DNA of 64,000 nt. It comes from JACKDW01 sp964621785 (lineage in GTDB: Bacteria > Myxococcota_A > Polyangia > Nannocystales > Nannocystaceae). The stretch lies in assembly GCA_964621785.1 (NCBI GenBank), contig CAZUPD010000013.1, forward strand, positions 31,823 through 95,822. The letters are read 5' to 3'. This document shows positions 25,676 to 34,620 of the stretch, piece by piece (the first letter of the stretch is position 1; each line of letters starts with the position of its first letter). The notes under the pieces are model-generated. The model made no database searches. It worked only from the letters and a program-made list of their open reading frames with translations, and was not told where the DNA came from. A program made the translations under genes and the position numbers.

Positions 25676-26266
25676 ATGCAAGCTCAAAATCCCCAACAGG
25701 ATCCCAAGGCCGCCTATGCCCAGATGGCGGCGGCCATGCAACAGATGGGCCCCGACGCACTCGAGCGGATCAAAAAAGAGATGCGCAAGCGGGTGGCGTT
25801 GCTGTTCGCCGGAGCAGTCGTCGCGGTGGTGTCCCTGTTTCTCGACCCCAAAGCCCTCGGTTGGCCGATCTACGTACCGACGCTGGTGATGATCGGCGGT
25901 GGTGCGCTCTCGTTTTTAGGCATGTTGGGTCCGAGCCGCGGCTCGAGCTGCATGGCCCAGGTCACCGCGTTTTTCTGGCTGTTTGGACTGGCTTGCGAGG
26001 TCGGCTCGGGCGATCCGGCCGTCAGTTATGCACTCGCCGGATCGGCCTGTCTGTTTGCGTTGCTCGCCTTGTTCCTGCCCAAGCCGCGACAAAAGGGGCC
26101 GCTGTCCGCCCTCGGGGGGATGGCGAACATGGCAAACATGGCGAACATGGCGAACATGGCCAATATGGCCAACCAACAGCAGCCCCGTGGTGGCGGTCGG
26201 GCCAAGCTCAAAGCCAAAGCGCGGGCGCGCGACAAGATCATCGACATCGAAGCCGAAGAAAAGTGA
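25676..26266 (+). CDS. Four-helix membrane protein with a Met-Ala-Asn repeat
   Basis: A 196-residue protein. The N-terminal 40 residues are a charged amphipathic region (Met/Gln/Ala-rich, then KKEMRKR). Four hydrophobic segments lie between residues ~42 and 135. The C-terminal tail carries six tandem Met-Ala-Asn triplets (residues 149-166), a QQQ stretch and a basic segment (AKLKAKARARDK). No enzyme family is recognised. It follows the acyl-CoA dehydrogenase by 12 bases and is probably co-transcribed with it. Confidence 0.78.
   Translation: MQAQNPQQDPKAAYAQMAAAMQQMGPDALERIKKEMRKRVALLFAGAVVAVVSLFLDPKALGWPIYVPTLVMIGGGALSFLGMLGPSRGSSCMAQVTAFFWLFGLACEVGSGDPAVSYALAGSACLFALLALFLPKPRQKGPLSALGGMANMANMANMANMANMANQQQPRGGGRAKLKAKARARDKIIDIEAEEK
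26120..26173 (+). repeat. Six tandem 9-bp units coding Met-Ala-Asn
   Basis: Six in-frame copies of ATGGCNAAY lie in the C-terminal tail of the four-helix membrane protein. The copies differ only at third bases (GCG, GCA, GCC; AAC, AAT). The synonymous differences show they are not a fresh slippage product. The copy number is probably variable between strains. Confidence 0.9.
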
Positions 26267-26436
26267 TCACCGGCTACGGGCCGAACTCTCGAGGATCTTG
26301 GGGGCGCAGAGAATCGCTTCACATACATCTTTCGTTTGTTCTGCCCGCGAGGGAGCGCAAAACTTTGCTGACTGGAGGATGCAGGGACTGCAAACGCAGC
26401 CTTTATTCCTGCACATACATCGGTAGAGTTCAGTCG

Positions 26437-27570
26437 ATGTACATCCGCGGCCTCCTCGCTCTCCTCGTACTGTCGGCGTGCTCATCGGGTTCCGGCGAGA
26501 CCGCATCGAGTGATTCCAACATCACAACGTTCACATCCGGAGCTTCGACGAGCGCAGCGACGGAGACCGGTGCGACGACCGATGCGGCATCCGGCAGTCA
26601 GGGCTCGTCCGAGGGCGACCCGACCACAACCTCTCCGACCACCGATCCGACCGCTGCCACGACCACCGACACAACGGATCCCACGGATGCGACCGGTTCG
26701 ACCGACCCAACGACCGATGCAACCACCGACCCGACCACAACGACTGGTTCCGACGACACCCGGGCCTACCTCCATGCTGACCTTTGGAGCACGTTTTGGA
26801 ATGACCGGACGCGGTGCGGGGCCGAGCGGACGTTTCTCCATCTTTGCCAGCAGCAAGGGGGTGATTGCAGCCTCTACCAACAGGCCTACGACGTCTGCAA
26901 CCCGGCCCAGGTTGTCTATGGACAGGTCGGTCCAGAAAAGGTCGGCGAAGAACTGTGTATGCGCAGCAAGTATCCCGAGATCGGCGGCTGCGAGGCGTAC
27001 AAATACGATTTTGAGACCCTGCAATTTTGGTGGTACGGCGCGGAGTGGCAGGGCAACTGGCCGGTGTCGACCCTCAAGGTCTTTGGGGCAGATGTTGATT
27101 GGACCGGCGACGGCGAGCTCATCGCCCTGAGCAATCTGCCCGGCGTTGCCCAGGCAGCCATGGCAGGCATCGACAACCATGGGTACGACTACGGCTGCGC
27201 GATGCCGGGAAGCGAAGGCGACGACGGGTTTTTGCGACCGTTTGGCGGGTTTGCCTGGGTCGAGGTTCCGATCGACATGCCCGTGACCATTGTTGGTGCA
27301 TCAGCAAGTAATTTTGGCGGGATGGCCTTCGCCGGCTGCAATCGCGGGGAGGCTTCGCAAAATCCGTGGGTCACGGGCGCCCCCGGAGCCCAGCTCGGGT
27401 GTGTCCATCTCATCGAGAACATGACGTTTAGCGCAGGTCATCATTATTACTTCCACCACGGACAGATTGAAGACCTCGGCATGACCGGACCGCCCCAGGA
27501 TGTGATCGACGGCTTTGCCCTGCCCGAAGTTGGGATCGACATCAGTTCACACGACGCCTGTGCGCTGTAG
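26437..27570 (+). CDS. Secreted lipoprotein with Thr/Asp/Pro-rich linker
   Basis: A 377-residue lipoprotein (lipobox LSAC near residue 15) with a low-complexity linker rich in Thr, Ser, Asp and Pro (TDPT units, residues ~25-112). A mature domain of about 260 residues follows, with several Cys (RCGAERTFLHLC, ICNP-like and GGCEAYKYDFETLQFWWYG). I do not recognise the domain. The linker is of the type that tethers myxobacterial surface proteins. ATG 26437 is preferred over the long upstream frame because it gives the signal peptide. A terminator follows. Confidence 0.8.
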   Translation: MYIRGLLALLVLSACSSGSGETASSDSNITTFTSGASTSAATETGATTDAASGSQGSSEGDPTTTSPTTDPTAATTTDTTDPTDATGSTDPTTDATTDPTTTTGSDDTRAYLHADLWSTFWNDRTRCGAERTFLHLCQQQGGDCSLYQQAYDVCNPAQVVYGQVGPEKVGEELCMRSKYPEIGGCEAYKYDFETLQFWWYGAEWQGNWPVSTLKVFGADVDWTGDGELIALSNLPGVAQAAMAGIDNHGYDYGCAMPGSEGDDGFLRPFGGFAWVEVPIDMPVTIVGASASNFGGMAFAGCNRGEASQNPWVTGAPGAQLGCVHLIENMTFSAGHHYYFHHGQIEDLGMTGPPQDVIDGFALPEVGIDISSHDACAL

Positions 27571-27597
27571 CTTCGGTGCCCCAAGTGCGACGCCATT

Positions 27598-27626
27598 GGG
27601 TTCTCTGTGTGAATCCCCTTTTTTTT
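27598..27626 (+). terminator. Terminator between convergent genes
   Basis: A 6-bp stem (GGGTTC with GAATCC, one G-U) and a 7-base loop are followed by CC and eight T. It lies 28 bases after the lipoprotein stop and ends just before the stop of the convergent SDR gene. Confidence 0.6.
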
Positions 27627-27630
27627 GGTT

Positions 27631-28488
27631 TCAACGCGTGTGTTTGTGCGGATCGAGGGTTGCGATTTGGTCAGCAATGCTTTGGTCGTAGGTCGTGCGT
27701 TCCGCACGATCGGCGGTGAGCAGCCGGCGGGCCCCGAGGAGTTTGCGGGCGAGTGTTCGGACGCTCCCGGTGACGAGGCCATCGAGTCGGGACGGGGTGT
27801 TGAGGTACGGCGGGACCACGTATTCCCGCGAAGGTCCTGTACTTGCAGATACAATCGTTTGAGCGACATCACGGGCGCTGACGGTTGCGAGTCCGGTGGT
27901 CGGGAGGCCGTCGCTCAGTCGCGTACGCACCGCAGTTGGGAGAATGGTGGCCACGCGAATCCCTGTACCAACAAGCTCTTCCCGCAGCGAAGCTGTCCAT
28001 CCGACGATCGCGTGTTTGGAGGCGACGTAGGCCGCGAGCCCTGCGATCGGCAGTCTTCCGGCGAGGGAGGCGACGACCACGAGCGTACCGGCGTTTTGTT
28101 CGAGCATGTTTGGAAGGACAGCTTGAACACAGCGGACGACACCGAAGTGGTTGACCTCCATCGCGATGCGGTCGACCTCGAGCGAGGTGGCAACCACAGC
28201 CCCGGTCGGCATGATTCCAGCGTTGGCGACCATCAGATCGACGGTGCCCCATCGCCGGTCGACGGCAGCGATCATTGCCTGGATTGATTTGCTGGAGGTC
28301 ACGTCCACGCGCTGTGCAAACGTCGGTGCCCCAATTTCGTCGGCGAGTTGTTGTGCGAGGTCCAAATCGAGGTCGGCGATACACACCCTCGCTCCGTGCT
28401 CGGCAAGCTCGCGGGCTGTGGCCGCACCGATGCCACGGGCTCCTCCTGTGACCACTGCGATCGCTCCGTCGAGTGCGGCATCCATCAC
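27631..28488 (-). CDS. Short-chain dehydrogenase coupled to a flavin monooxygenase
   Basis: A 285-residue classical SDR with the NAD(P) loop TGGARGIG, NAG segment VANAGIM, and the catalytic Tyr-Lys in AAYVASKHA. The start overlaps the stop of the upstream monooxygenase gene (GTGATGG), so the two are translationally coupled. A plausible joint job is oxidation of an alcohol to a ketone here, then oxygen insertion by the monooxygenase. The C-terminal ~60 residues are longer than in the shortest SDRs and may bind a hydrophobic substrate. Confidence 0.87.
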   Translation of the reverse strand: MMDAALDGAIAVVTGGARGIGAATARELAEHGARVCIADLDLDLAQQLADEIGAPTFAQRVDVTSSKSIQAMIAAVDRRWGTVDLMVANAGIMPTGAVVATSLEVDRIAMEVNHFGVVRCVQAVLPNMLEQNAGTLVVVASLAGRLPIAGLAAYVASKHAIVGWTASLREELVGTGIRVATILPTAVRTRLSDGLPTTGLATVSARDVAQTIVSASTGPSREYVVPPYLNTPSRLDGLVTGSVRTLARKLLGARRLLTADRAERTTYDQSIADQIATLDPHKHTR

Positions 28489-29978
28489 GCTGTCTCCTGT
28501 TGGTCCGAATCGTATCTCGCTTGTGTCCTGACAGACATCTCAAAATCCTCGGGTCGGAAGCGGGCGAGTCGGCGGCGAAGGTCGATCGTCGTCCACGGGT
28601 AGATCGTCGAGTTTTTGCCGTGCTCGTCGAGGTAGAAACTCGAACACCCTCCAGCATTCCACACCGTGCCGGCGAGAGCCCTTTGAACCGCTGCATTGTA
28701 GGAATTTTGCAGGTCGGCTCGCGGCTCAAAACAGTGGTTCCCAGACTGTTTGAGATAGCTCAGTGTATCAGCAATATAATCCGCCTGCGCCTCGATCAGC
28801 ACGGTTGCCGAGGTGTGGCCATTACCGAGGTTGGGTCCGATCATTGTAAATAGATTGGGAAAGCCGGCAACGGTGGTCCCGATATATCCCTTGGGACTCC
28901 CGGCCCAATGCGCGTCAAGGGTCACACCGGCCGTGCCGACGACATGTTTGGAGATCGGCGGCCGGGTGACGGTAAAGCCTGTCGCATAAATGATTGTATC
29001 AGCATGGTGTTCGCGACCGGTTGCGTCGATGAGTCCGGTCGGGGTGATCTCGCGGACCGCGTGGGGCACGAGCTCCGTGTTGTGGGCACACAGGGCCGGA
29101 TACCAGGCATTCGATAGCAGCAGGCGTTTGCACCCGAGGGTAAACTCCGGAGCGAGAGATCGCCGGAGCTCGGGGTTGTGCACTTGGCGACGAAGATGCG
29201 CGCGACCGATGCGCTGAATTTGTTGCATCACCACGGGTTTGCGTTGGGCGAGTTGCAGGAGTTCAAGCCCTGCGTAGAGCGCTCCGCGCAGGCTGCGTTG
29301 CGTGACCGGTAGGTGGCGAAACATCGCTTTCATCCACCGCGGAATCCCGCGGTCAGGTTTGGGCAACACCCACGGTGCAGTTCGTTGAAAGACCTTGAGA
29401 CGGGCCACCTGTGGCTGGATCCGTGGGACAAACTGAATCGCCGAGGCTCCCGTACCGACAACTGCGACGGTCCGTCCTCGCAGGTTGTGCGGGTGATTCC
29501 AGCGTGCGGAGTGAAACGCGGTCCCCGAAAACGTGTCGCGCCCGGGAATCTGTGGCAGGCGGGGCAGGTGGAGGGGCCCGGCGGCGAGAATCAATGTGCG
29601 TGCATACAACTGTTCCGCGGGAGTTTGCACGCGCCAGGCTGCCTGGTCGGGCAGCCAGCGGGCGTGTTGGAGTTTTGCCCCGAAGCGAATGTTGGGTGTC
29701 ACATGATGTGTATCTGCAACATGTTGGAGGTAGCGGCGGATCTGAGGTTGACGGGCAAACACTCGGTCCCAGTCCGGGTAGGGTGCATAGGTAAACGAGT
29801 ACAATGCACTCGGCACATCACACGCACAGCCTGGATAGGTGTTCTCGCGCCATGTGCCACCCACAAACCGGGCTTTCTCGAGCACGATGTGGCGAGTGTG
29901 ACCCGCGTTCGACAACGCGATCGAAGCCCCGATTCCCGAAAATCCGGCACCTACGATGATGGCATCGAGGATTGTCAT
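28485..29978 (-). CDS. Flavin-containing (Baeyer-Villiger-type) monooxygenase
   Basis: A 497-residue flavoprotein. FAD loop GAGFSG (residues ~10-15), GGTWRENTYPGCACDVPS, the Baeyer-Villiger fingerprint FSGTAFHSARWNHP (pattern FxGxxxHxxxW) and the NADPH loop VVGTGASAIQ are all present. It inserts oxygen into ketones using NADPH and O2. Known relatives include cyclohexanone-type and hydroxyacetophenone monooxygenases. The substrate cannot be predicted. It lies 4 bases overlapped with the SDR gene and is monocistronic upstream. Confidence 0.9.
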   Translation of the reverse strand: MTILDAIIVGAGFSGIGASIALSNAGHTRHIVLEKARFVGGTWRENTYPGCACDVPSALYSFTYAPYPDWDRVFARQPQIRRYLQHVADTHHVTPNIRFGAKLQHARWLPDQAAWRVQTPAEQLYARTLILAAGPLHLPRLPQIPGRDTFSGTAFHSARWNHPHNLRGRTVAVVGTGASAIQFVPRIQPQVARLKVFQRTAPWVLPKPDRGIPRWMKAMFRHLPVTQRSLRGALYAGLELLQLAQRKPVVMQQIQRIGRAHLRRQVHNPELRRSLAPEFTLGCKRLLLSNAWYPALCAHNTELVPHAVREITPTGLIDATGREHHADTIIYATGFTVTRPPISKHVVGTAGVTLDAHWAGSPKGYIGTTVAGFPNLFTMIGPNLGNGHTSATVLIEAQADYIADTLSYLKQSGNHCFEPRADLQNSYNAAVQRALAGTVWNAGGCSSFYLDEHGKNSTIYPWTTIDLRRRLARFRPEDFEMSVRTQARYDSDQQETA

Positions 29979-30085
29979 CCTTGCGATGATACGTCATGGT
30001 GTTTGATGGACCAAGACGGAAACGGCCGGCACCGGACGGTGTTCAATGAATGTACAATGGATTGTGCGCGTGACGAGCAGGTAGC

Positions 30086-30967
30086 TCAGGTCGCTGTCGT
30101 GTGCTCGAGATAGAGCTCGCGAATCATTCCGTCGGCGAGGCCAAACTTGGGTGCACAGATCTCGGGGCATTGCGCCCATGCGAGGACACGCTTAAAAATG
30201 CGGGCGGCGGGCACGATGACATCGGCGCGATCGGGCCGCAGTCCGAGTTCGATGATCCGCTGCTTGAGCGTCAGTGAGCGGAGTTGTTGGTAGGCCTCGC
30301 TCAGTGCTTGTGCGGACAAAAACGGGCGGTTTGTCGCGTACATTTTGACGAGTTTGTTGATGTTTCCACCCGAGCCGAGGGCGGTGAGGTTGCGGTTGCT
30401 GCAGCGCGCTTCGATCCACTCGCGCATCTCGTCCCACCGCGCCGGTGGCACGAGGCGGTCGCGCAGGCGCAGGGTCCCGATCTTGAACGAGCGACTGTCG
30501 GCGAGCTGGCCCTGGGAGAACACGGTCAGCTCGGTACTGCCACCGCCGACGTCGATGTAGAGCTTGTCGTAGCCGGGCAGGGGCATGACCCGTTCGATAT
30601 GGGTCCCGAGGATGATTGTTGCTTCTTCTTGCCCGCTGATGATGTCGATGTCGAGTTGGGCCTCGTCGCGGATCCGACGGACCGCCTCGGGTCCGTTGGC
30701 TGCCTCGCGCATGGCAGAAGTTGCACATGCACGGTATGCAGTCGGCCTGTGGACCTCGATGAGCAGCCGAAAGGCGTGCATCGTCTTGACGAGGTCTGTG
30801 ATTTTTTCATCCGTCAGCCGACCGTCGAAGAAGGCCTGTTCGCCGAGGCGCAGCGGGACACGGATCAGCGAGTGTTTGTGAAAAACCGGCGAGCCGTCGC
30901 GGATGTACACGTTTTGGAACAGCAGGCGAACTGCGTTGGAACCGATATCAATGGCAGCAAATTTCAC
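30086..30967 (-). CDS. Ppx/GppA family exopolyphosphatase
   Basis: A 293-residue protein with the sugar kinase/hsp70-like ATPase fold. AAIDIGSNAVRLL (phosphate loop 1), SGQEEA and DVGGGSTELTV (loop 2) are present. It cuts polyphosphate or pppGpp. It is shorter than E. coli Ppx and lacks an HD domain, like the short bacterial forms. Polyphosphate kinase lies about 8 kb away on the same strand, so the two enzymes oppose each other. The GTG start at 30967 sits at the family's usual first residue. Confidence 0.9.
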   Translation of the reverse strand: MKFAAIDIGSNAVRLLFQNVYIRDGSPVFHKHSLIRVPLRLGEQAFFDGRLTDEKITDLVKTMHAFRLLIEVHRPTAYRACATSAMREAANGPEAVRRIRDEAQLDIDIISGQEEATIILGTHIERVMPLPGYDKLYIDVGGGSTELTVFSQGQLADSRSFKIGTLRLRDRLVPPARWDEMREWIEARCSNRNLTALGSGGNINKLVKMYATNRPFLSAQALSEAYQQLRSLTLKQRIIELGLRPDRADVIVPAARIFKRVLAWAQCPEICAPKFGLADGMIRELYLEHTTAT

Positions 30968-31146
30968 GGAGTTGGTCAGGAGCGGGTGCTTGCAGCGTGG
31001 TCGTGCGAGTTCTTGGGGCTGAAGAGCTTTGTCGGGGATCGGATCCTATCACATCAAGGACCTCGCCCGGGCATGTCCGGCCACGCGAACCCACGGTGCG
31101 CATGCATCGACCGCGATCCGTCCTCGCACTCCAGGACGCTGCGAGT

Positions 31147-32508
31147 TCAGCATCCGACGTTGACGATCACGCGGAAGGATGTACCGGTGGGTGTGCTGGG
31201 TACGGTGCTAATGGCCTCGTGGCAACTGCCGGTCGCGTTGTGAATGAGCTCGATGGTGTTCATCCCCCCGGGGTTGTAGTCAGCTGCGTTTGGGTTGAAA
31301 CTCGCAAGGGCGATATTCGAGTTGCCGCAGTCGCAGTGCGGACCATTGGAGTTGTTCCACGTGCCGAAATCGACGCTGTTCAAGCGCCACTGAAACGCGT
31401 TGGCCGGGCTGTTGCAAGCGTGGCGGATACCCGTCTGCACTTCGACGCTTGTGACGTTCGCGTCGACGGGGAGGTTGTCCATGAAGGTCGCCGTGAGCGT
31501 GTCGCCTTGGCCGTTGGCCACGCGGTAGTTACTTTCGTTGCAGCAGCCGCTCGAGAGCCAACCCGAGGTCTGGTTGAAGGGGATGTCGATCATGACCTGT
31601 GCGGGTGCACATGAGCACTGGTCGCATCCGTCGTTTGCGTTGTCGTTGGCATCATCGCACTCTTCGACGTTCGCTTGGACGTAGCCATCGCCGCAGCTTG
31701 CGGCCACGCACTCGTCGACACATGCATCGGTGTTGTCTTCGTTACCGTCGTCGCAGTCCTCCATCCCGGCCCAAACAAACGTGTCACCGCAGCTTGCGGT
31801 CACGCACCCGGCGACGCACGCATCGGTGTTGTCTTCGTTGCCGTCGTCGCAGTCCTCCATCCCGGTCCACACAAAGCTGTCTCCGCACGAGGCGCTGACA
31901 CATGTGTTGAGGCAGGCATCCGAATTGTCGAGGTTGCCGTCGTCGCACGCTTCCTGACCTTGGAGTTCGCCGTCGCCGCAGCTTTGGAGCATGCAGTCGT
32001 TCGAGCACTCGTCGTCCTCGACATCGTTGCCGTCGTCGCAGGCCTCACCTGGCCCGACAAAACCATCCCCGCAGCTTTGTTCCGTGCAGTCGGTCTTGCA
32101 CGCGCCCTCATTGGCGTTGGCTTCTCCAGCATCGCACTCCTCACCCTCGTTGAGCACACCGTCGCCGCAACTCCCCGGTGTGCAGACATCGTCGACGCAG
32201 CTGAGTCCAGCACCGCACGCACCGTTGTCGCAGTTACAGCCTTCTTCTCCGGCGGTGCACCCGTTAGAGTCGCCTGTCGGACCCTCGCTGGTCTGGTCCG
32301 TCGCGTCCGAGGTCCCGTCTGTGGTCGAGTCGGCGTCCGTTGTGTCGGTCGTCCCCGCGCTCGTCGCGGTCGTTGTCGGATTGGTGTTGGTGGCCGAGAA
32401 TTGGCTGCTGTCGCGCGTATCTTCGTCACCTCCGCCGCATGCGGTCAACAGCAGGCAAAGGGTCGAGAGCGCCGCACCGATTTGACGGGACGAGAGGCGA
32501 ATATCCAT
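31147..32508 (-). CDS. Lipoprotein with DUF4215 cysteine-rich repeats
   Basis: A lipoprotein of about 453 residues with lipobox LLTAC near residue 24 and a Thr/Ser/Asp linker. At least six repeats of the form CGDG...G..CDDGN...DAC...C span residues ~110-310 (DUF4215 / myxococcal cysteine-rich repeat). The C-terminal ~130 residues form a different domain with a paired Cys (SSGCCNESNY). This repeat is typical of Myxococcota surface proteins and is thought to be disulfide-rich and extracellular. ATG 32508 is chosen over 32523 because the signal peptide then starts normally. Confidence 0.88.
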   Translation of the reverse strand: MDIRLSSRQIGAALSTLCLLLTACGGGDEDTRDSSQFSATNTNPTTTATSAGTTDTTDADSTTDGTSDATDQTSEGPTGDSNGCTAGEEGCNCDNGACGAGLSCVDDVCTPGSCGDGVLNEGEECDAGEANANEGACKTDCTEQSCGDGFVGPGEACDDGNDVEDDECSNDCMLQSCGDGELQGQEACDDGNLDNSDACLNTCVSASCGDSFVWTGMEDCDDGNEDNTDACVAGCVTASCGDTFVWAGMEDCDDGNEDNTDACVDECVAASCGDGYVQANVEECDDANDNANDGCDQCSCAPAQVMIDIPFNQTSGWLSSGCCNESNYRVANGQGDTLTATFMDNLPVDANVTSVEVQTGIRHACNSPANAFQWRLNSVDFGTWNNSNGPHCDCGNSNIALASFNPNAADYNPGGMNTIELIHNATGSCHEAISTVPSTPTGTSFRVIVNVGC

Positions 32509-32914
32509 GGAAATGACTAACATGTCTTTTAGGCCATGTCTAATAAAAAGCAGTTGCCGATGGCGTTTGCGGCCGCGCCACGTGCCGACTCAAGACCGGG
32601 GCCTGTCACAGGTCCGCGTGAAGTTCGATGGCCGCGAAGACTTTGTCTTGTCGTTGTTCGTCTTGTGCACGTATTCGCCCGGCACGACGATGCACGACTG
32701 CTCATGGTCTAAGCTGCGCGCCTTGCTTGGAAGCACGACATTCTGATCTGTGCCGGTTGGAGGCCTCGCGGATGCCCGGGCTCGGATTCACTGACGGTGA
32801 TGGATTGGCTACGCGAAGCGCCGGGTTCATCCCGCAGGTACAAATGGGAACTGCTGTCGTAGCTCGTTGTTGAGACGGGTACCAACGACGGATGTCTCCG
32901 AGACTGCGATGTCA

Positions 32915-32944
32915 TTGAGATCAAAAGATATTTACGCTTATAAT
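32915..32944 (+). promoter_or_regulatory. Near-consensus sigma-70 promoter
   Basis: TTGAGA at 32915-32920 and TATAAT at 32939-32944, separated by 18 bases. Transcription should start near 32951 and head toward the lipoprotein gene at 33127. A perfect TATAAT is unusual in this GC-rich sequence. Confidence 0.6.
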
Positions 32945-32953
32945 CTGTACGAT

Positions 32954-32975
32954 GTGACTTTGGTCACGGTTTTTT
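32954..32975 (+). terminator. Short hairpin with T-run just after the promoter (possible attenuator)
   Basis: GTGAC at 32954-32958 and GTCAC at 32963-32967 form a 5-bp stem around TTTG, followed by GG and six T. It lies within about 25 bases of the predicted start of transcription, so it could stop transcripts early. The stem is short, so activity is uncertain. Confidence 0.35.
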
Positions 32976-33126
32976 CATGAGGATTCACTGCACAAGTACT
33001 GGATTTCGATCACTTCAAAGATACGGGCCGAGTTTGAAGCTTCCAAACCGACTCCGGTGATTTACACCCGGCTTCGAGCCGGCACTACATCTCTTGCAAT
33101 TCTACTATCTTTGTACAGGACGTGTC

Positions 33127-34512
33127 ATGAAAGTTCTCAATGCTTTGTTCCTCCTCTCCCTTCCTCTGTCAACGGGATGTATCAGCATCGTCGATACGGG
33201 CGGCGAAACAGGGGGGGACACCGATGGCGAACCGCCAATCACCCATGACGGGCGGTGGGTTCAATGTATCCCCGAAGATCCTGAGCAGCAGAAACTCTGT
33301 ATCCCAGTTGAAGATACACTCTGTTCACAAGAAACAGACTACAACGTTGATGGAAAGTACCATATTCGCAGCCAGTGTGCAAAGGCATTTGGTGGTATCC
33401 CGAGCGACTACCCTGATGCATTTGTGGGAGACAATGATCAGTGCCCCTATTGGCACTATCACAGTAATCCTGAAGAAATTCCAGAGGATGCAACGATTAA
33501 TAAAATCCTTCCGGTTCCAAGTCACACAGATGAAAATAACGAAATCATTCCAGCCTGCACCTACTGTAACTTTTGCTACCGTCAAGCTGAAGCGGGCTTC
33601 AGTTCAGACTGGGATGAAATTGACACCTGTGCGGGCATGACGACACTCGAAGTGACGACTTCGGATTATTGCCTCCAAAATTCCGAGCCCATGCCTGAGC
33701 CCGAGCCCGAGCCCGAAGAGCAAGTTTGGAAGTGTTTCGGTGCATCTCAAGTCTGTGCAACGATGACCAACTCATCCTCGTTTCCCGCCGATGAAACCGA
33801 AATCTGCCTCTCGGGGCCCCAGCCCCCCTGTGTTGTGGCTGCGAATGTCTACGATGCTCGAGACGCCTGTGCCGCACACTGCTCCAACGTCGATGACTCC
33901 TACATGAGTCAAGCCGACAACAATCCTGACCTCAGCTGGAGTGGACTTAACTGCGACCCAGAGCTGTTCATCCCCGCAACGACCGAAGATCCTGATGTGG
34001 AGTGTTATGGAGGCGGGCCTATGGCCGGCACGACTGCCCACAGCGTGCTTGCTAGCCTCTCGTTGTCTACGTCCGACGGACTCTCGACAACCGTTGACGA
34101 GCTAGTCGGAGTCATGACACTCGATATGCCTCCATGTACGAGCACATCCTGTTCGCTGTCGATCGAGGGCCTTTACCTGGCAAGCGCAACCCGCTCGGGA
34201 ATCCTGCGTGATTACGAAGGAATGACCTACACCTATGCGATCGATGACCTCGCACTGAGCATCGACCGAACCGCTGTTGGGGTCATCGATCTGGGTTCGG
34301 GCGATGTTGACTTCACCGACGCGACACTCGGTCTCCAATGGGCAACAGGCACCATTTCACTCGATGGCATGGAGCTTGGTCGTATCCCGACTCAAACCGA
34401 GGAAATCAACGAAATCTATGGTCTGCTCGAAACCGACAGGCTTGCGCTTCAAATCTCCTATCAAACGGATGCAGGTCAAATCGATCTCTCGATCGAGGTG
34501 CCACTCGACTGA
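33127..34512 (+). CDS. Cysteine-rich lipoprotein with lower GC content
   Basis: A 461-residue lipoprotein (lipobox STGC near residue 18) with a Thr/Gly/Asp linker. An N-terminal domain has paired Cys (CTYCNFCYRQ), a Pro-Glu repeat (MPEPEPEPEPEE) lies near residue 200, and the C-terminal ~190 residues are Ser/Thr-rich and probably beta. I do not recognise the family. Codon use contains far more AT-ending codons than neighbouring core genes, which suggests transfer or relaxed selection. Start ATG 33127 gives a normal signal peptide. A near-consensus promoter lies about 180 bases upstream. Confidence 0.78.
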   Translation: MKVLNALFLLSLPLSTGCISIVDTGGETGGDTDGEPPITHDGRWVQCIPEDPEQQKLCIPVEDTLCSQETDYNVDGKYHIRSQCAKAFGGIPSDYPDAFVGDNDQCPYWHYHSNPEEIPEDATINKILPVPSHTDENNEIIPACTYCNFCYRQAEAGFSSDWDEIDTCAGMTTLEVTTSDYCLQNSEPMPEPEPEPEEQVWKCFGASQVCATMTNSSSFPADETEICLSGPQPPCVVAANVYDARDACAAHCSNVDDSYMSQADNNPDLSWSGLNCDPELFIPATTEDPDVECYGGGPMAGTTAHSVLASLSLSTSDGLSTTVDELVGVMTLDMPPCTSTSCSLSIEGLYLASATRSGILRDYEGMTYTYAIDDLALSIDRTAVGVIDLGSGDVDFTDATLGLQWATGTISLDGMELGRIPTQTEEINEIYGLLETDRLALQISYQTDAGQIDLSIEVPLD

Positions 34513-34620
34513 GGTACGCTTCCCGTATCGCAAGCGATGCAGGAGCTCGCTCGAGAACTCGAGGGCCTCGCCGCGCAGCTCGAGTTCTTGGTGCCGACTG
34601 ACCCTCCATCATGACCTGTA

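Larger units (their letters stand above)
32509..33126. other. 618-bp intergenic region, AT-richer than its neighbours
   Basis: Divergent promoter region between two lipoprotein genes. On the + strand it holds a near-consensus sigma-70 promoter (TTGAGA 32915-32920, TATAAT 32939-32944) and a small hairpin with a T-run at 32954-32975. No gene was found. The base composition is visibly lower in GC than in flanking core genes. Confidence 0.6.
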
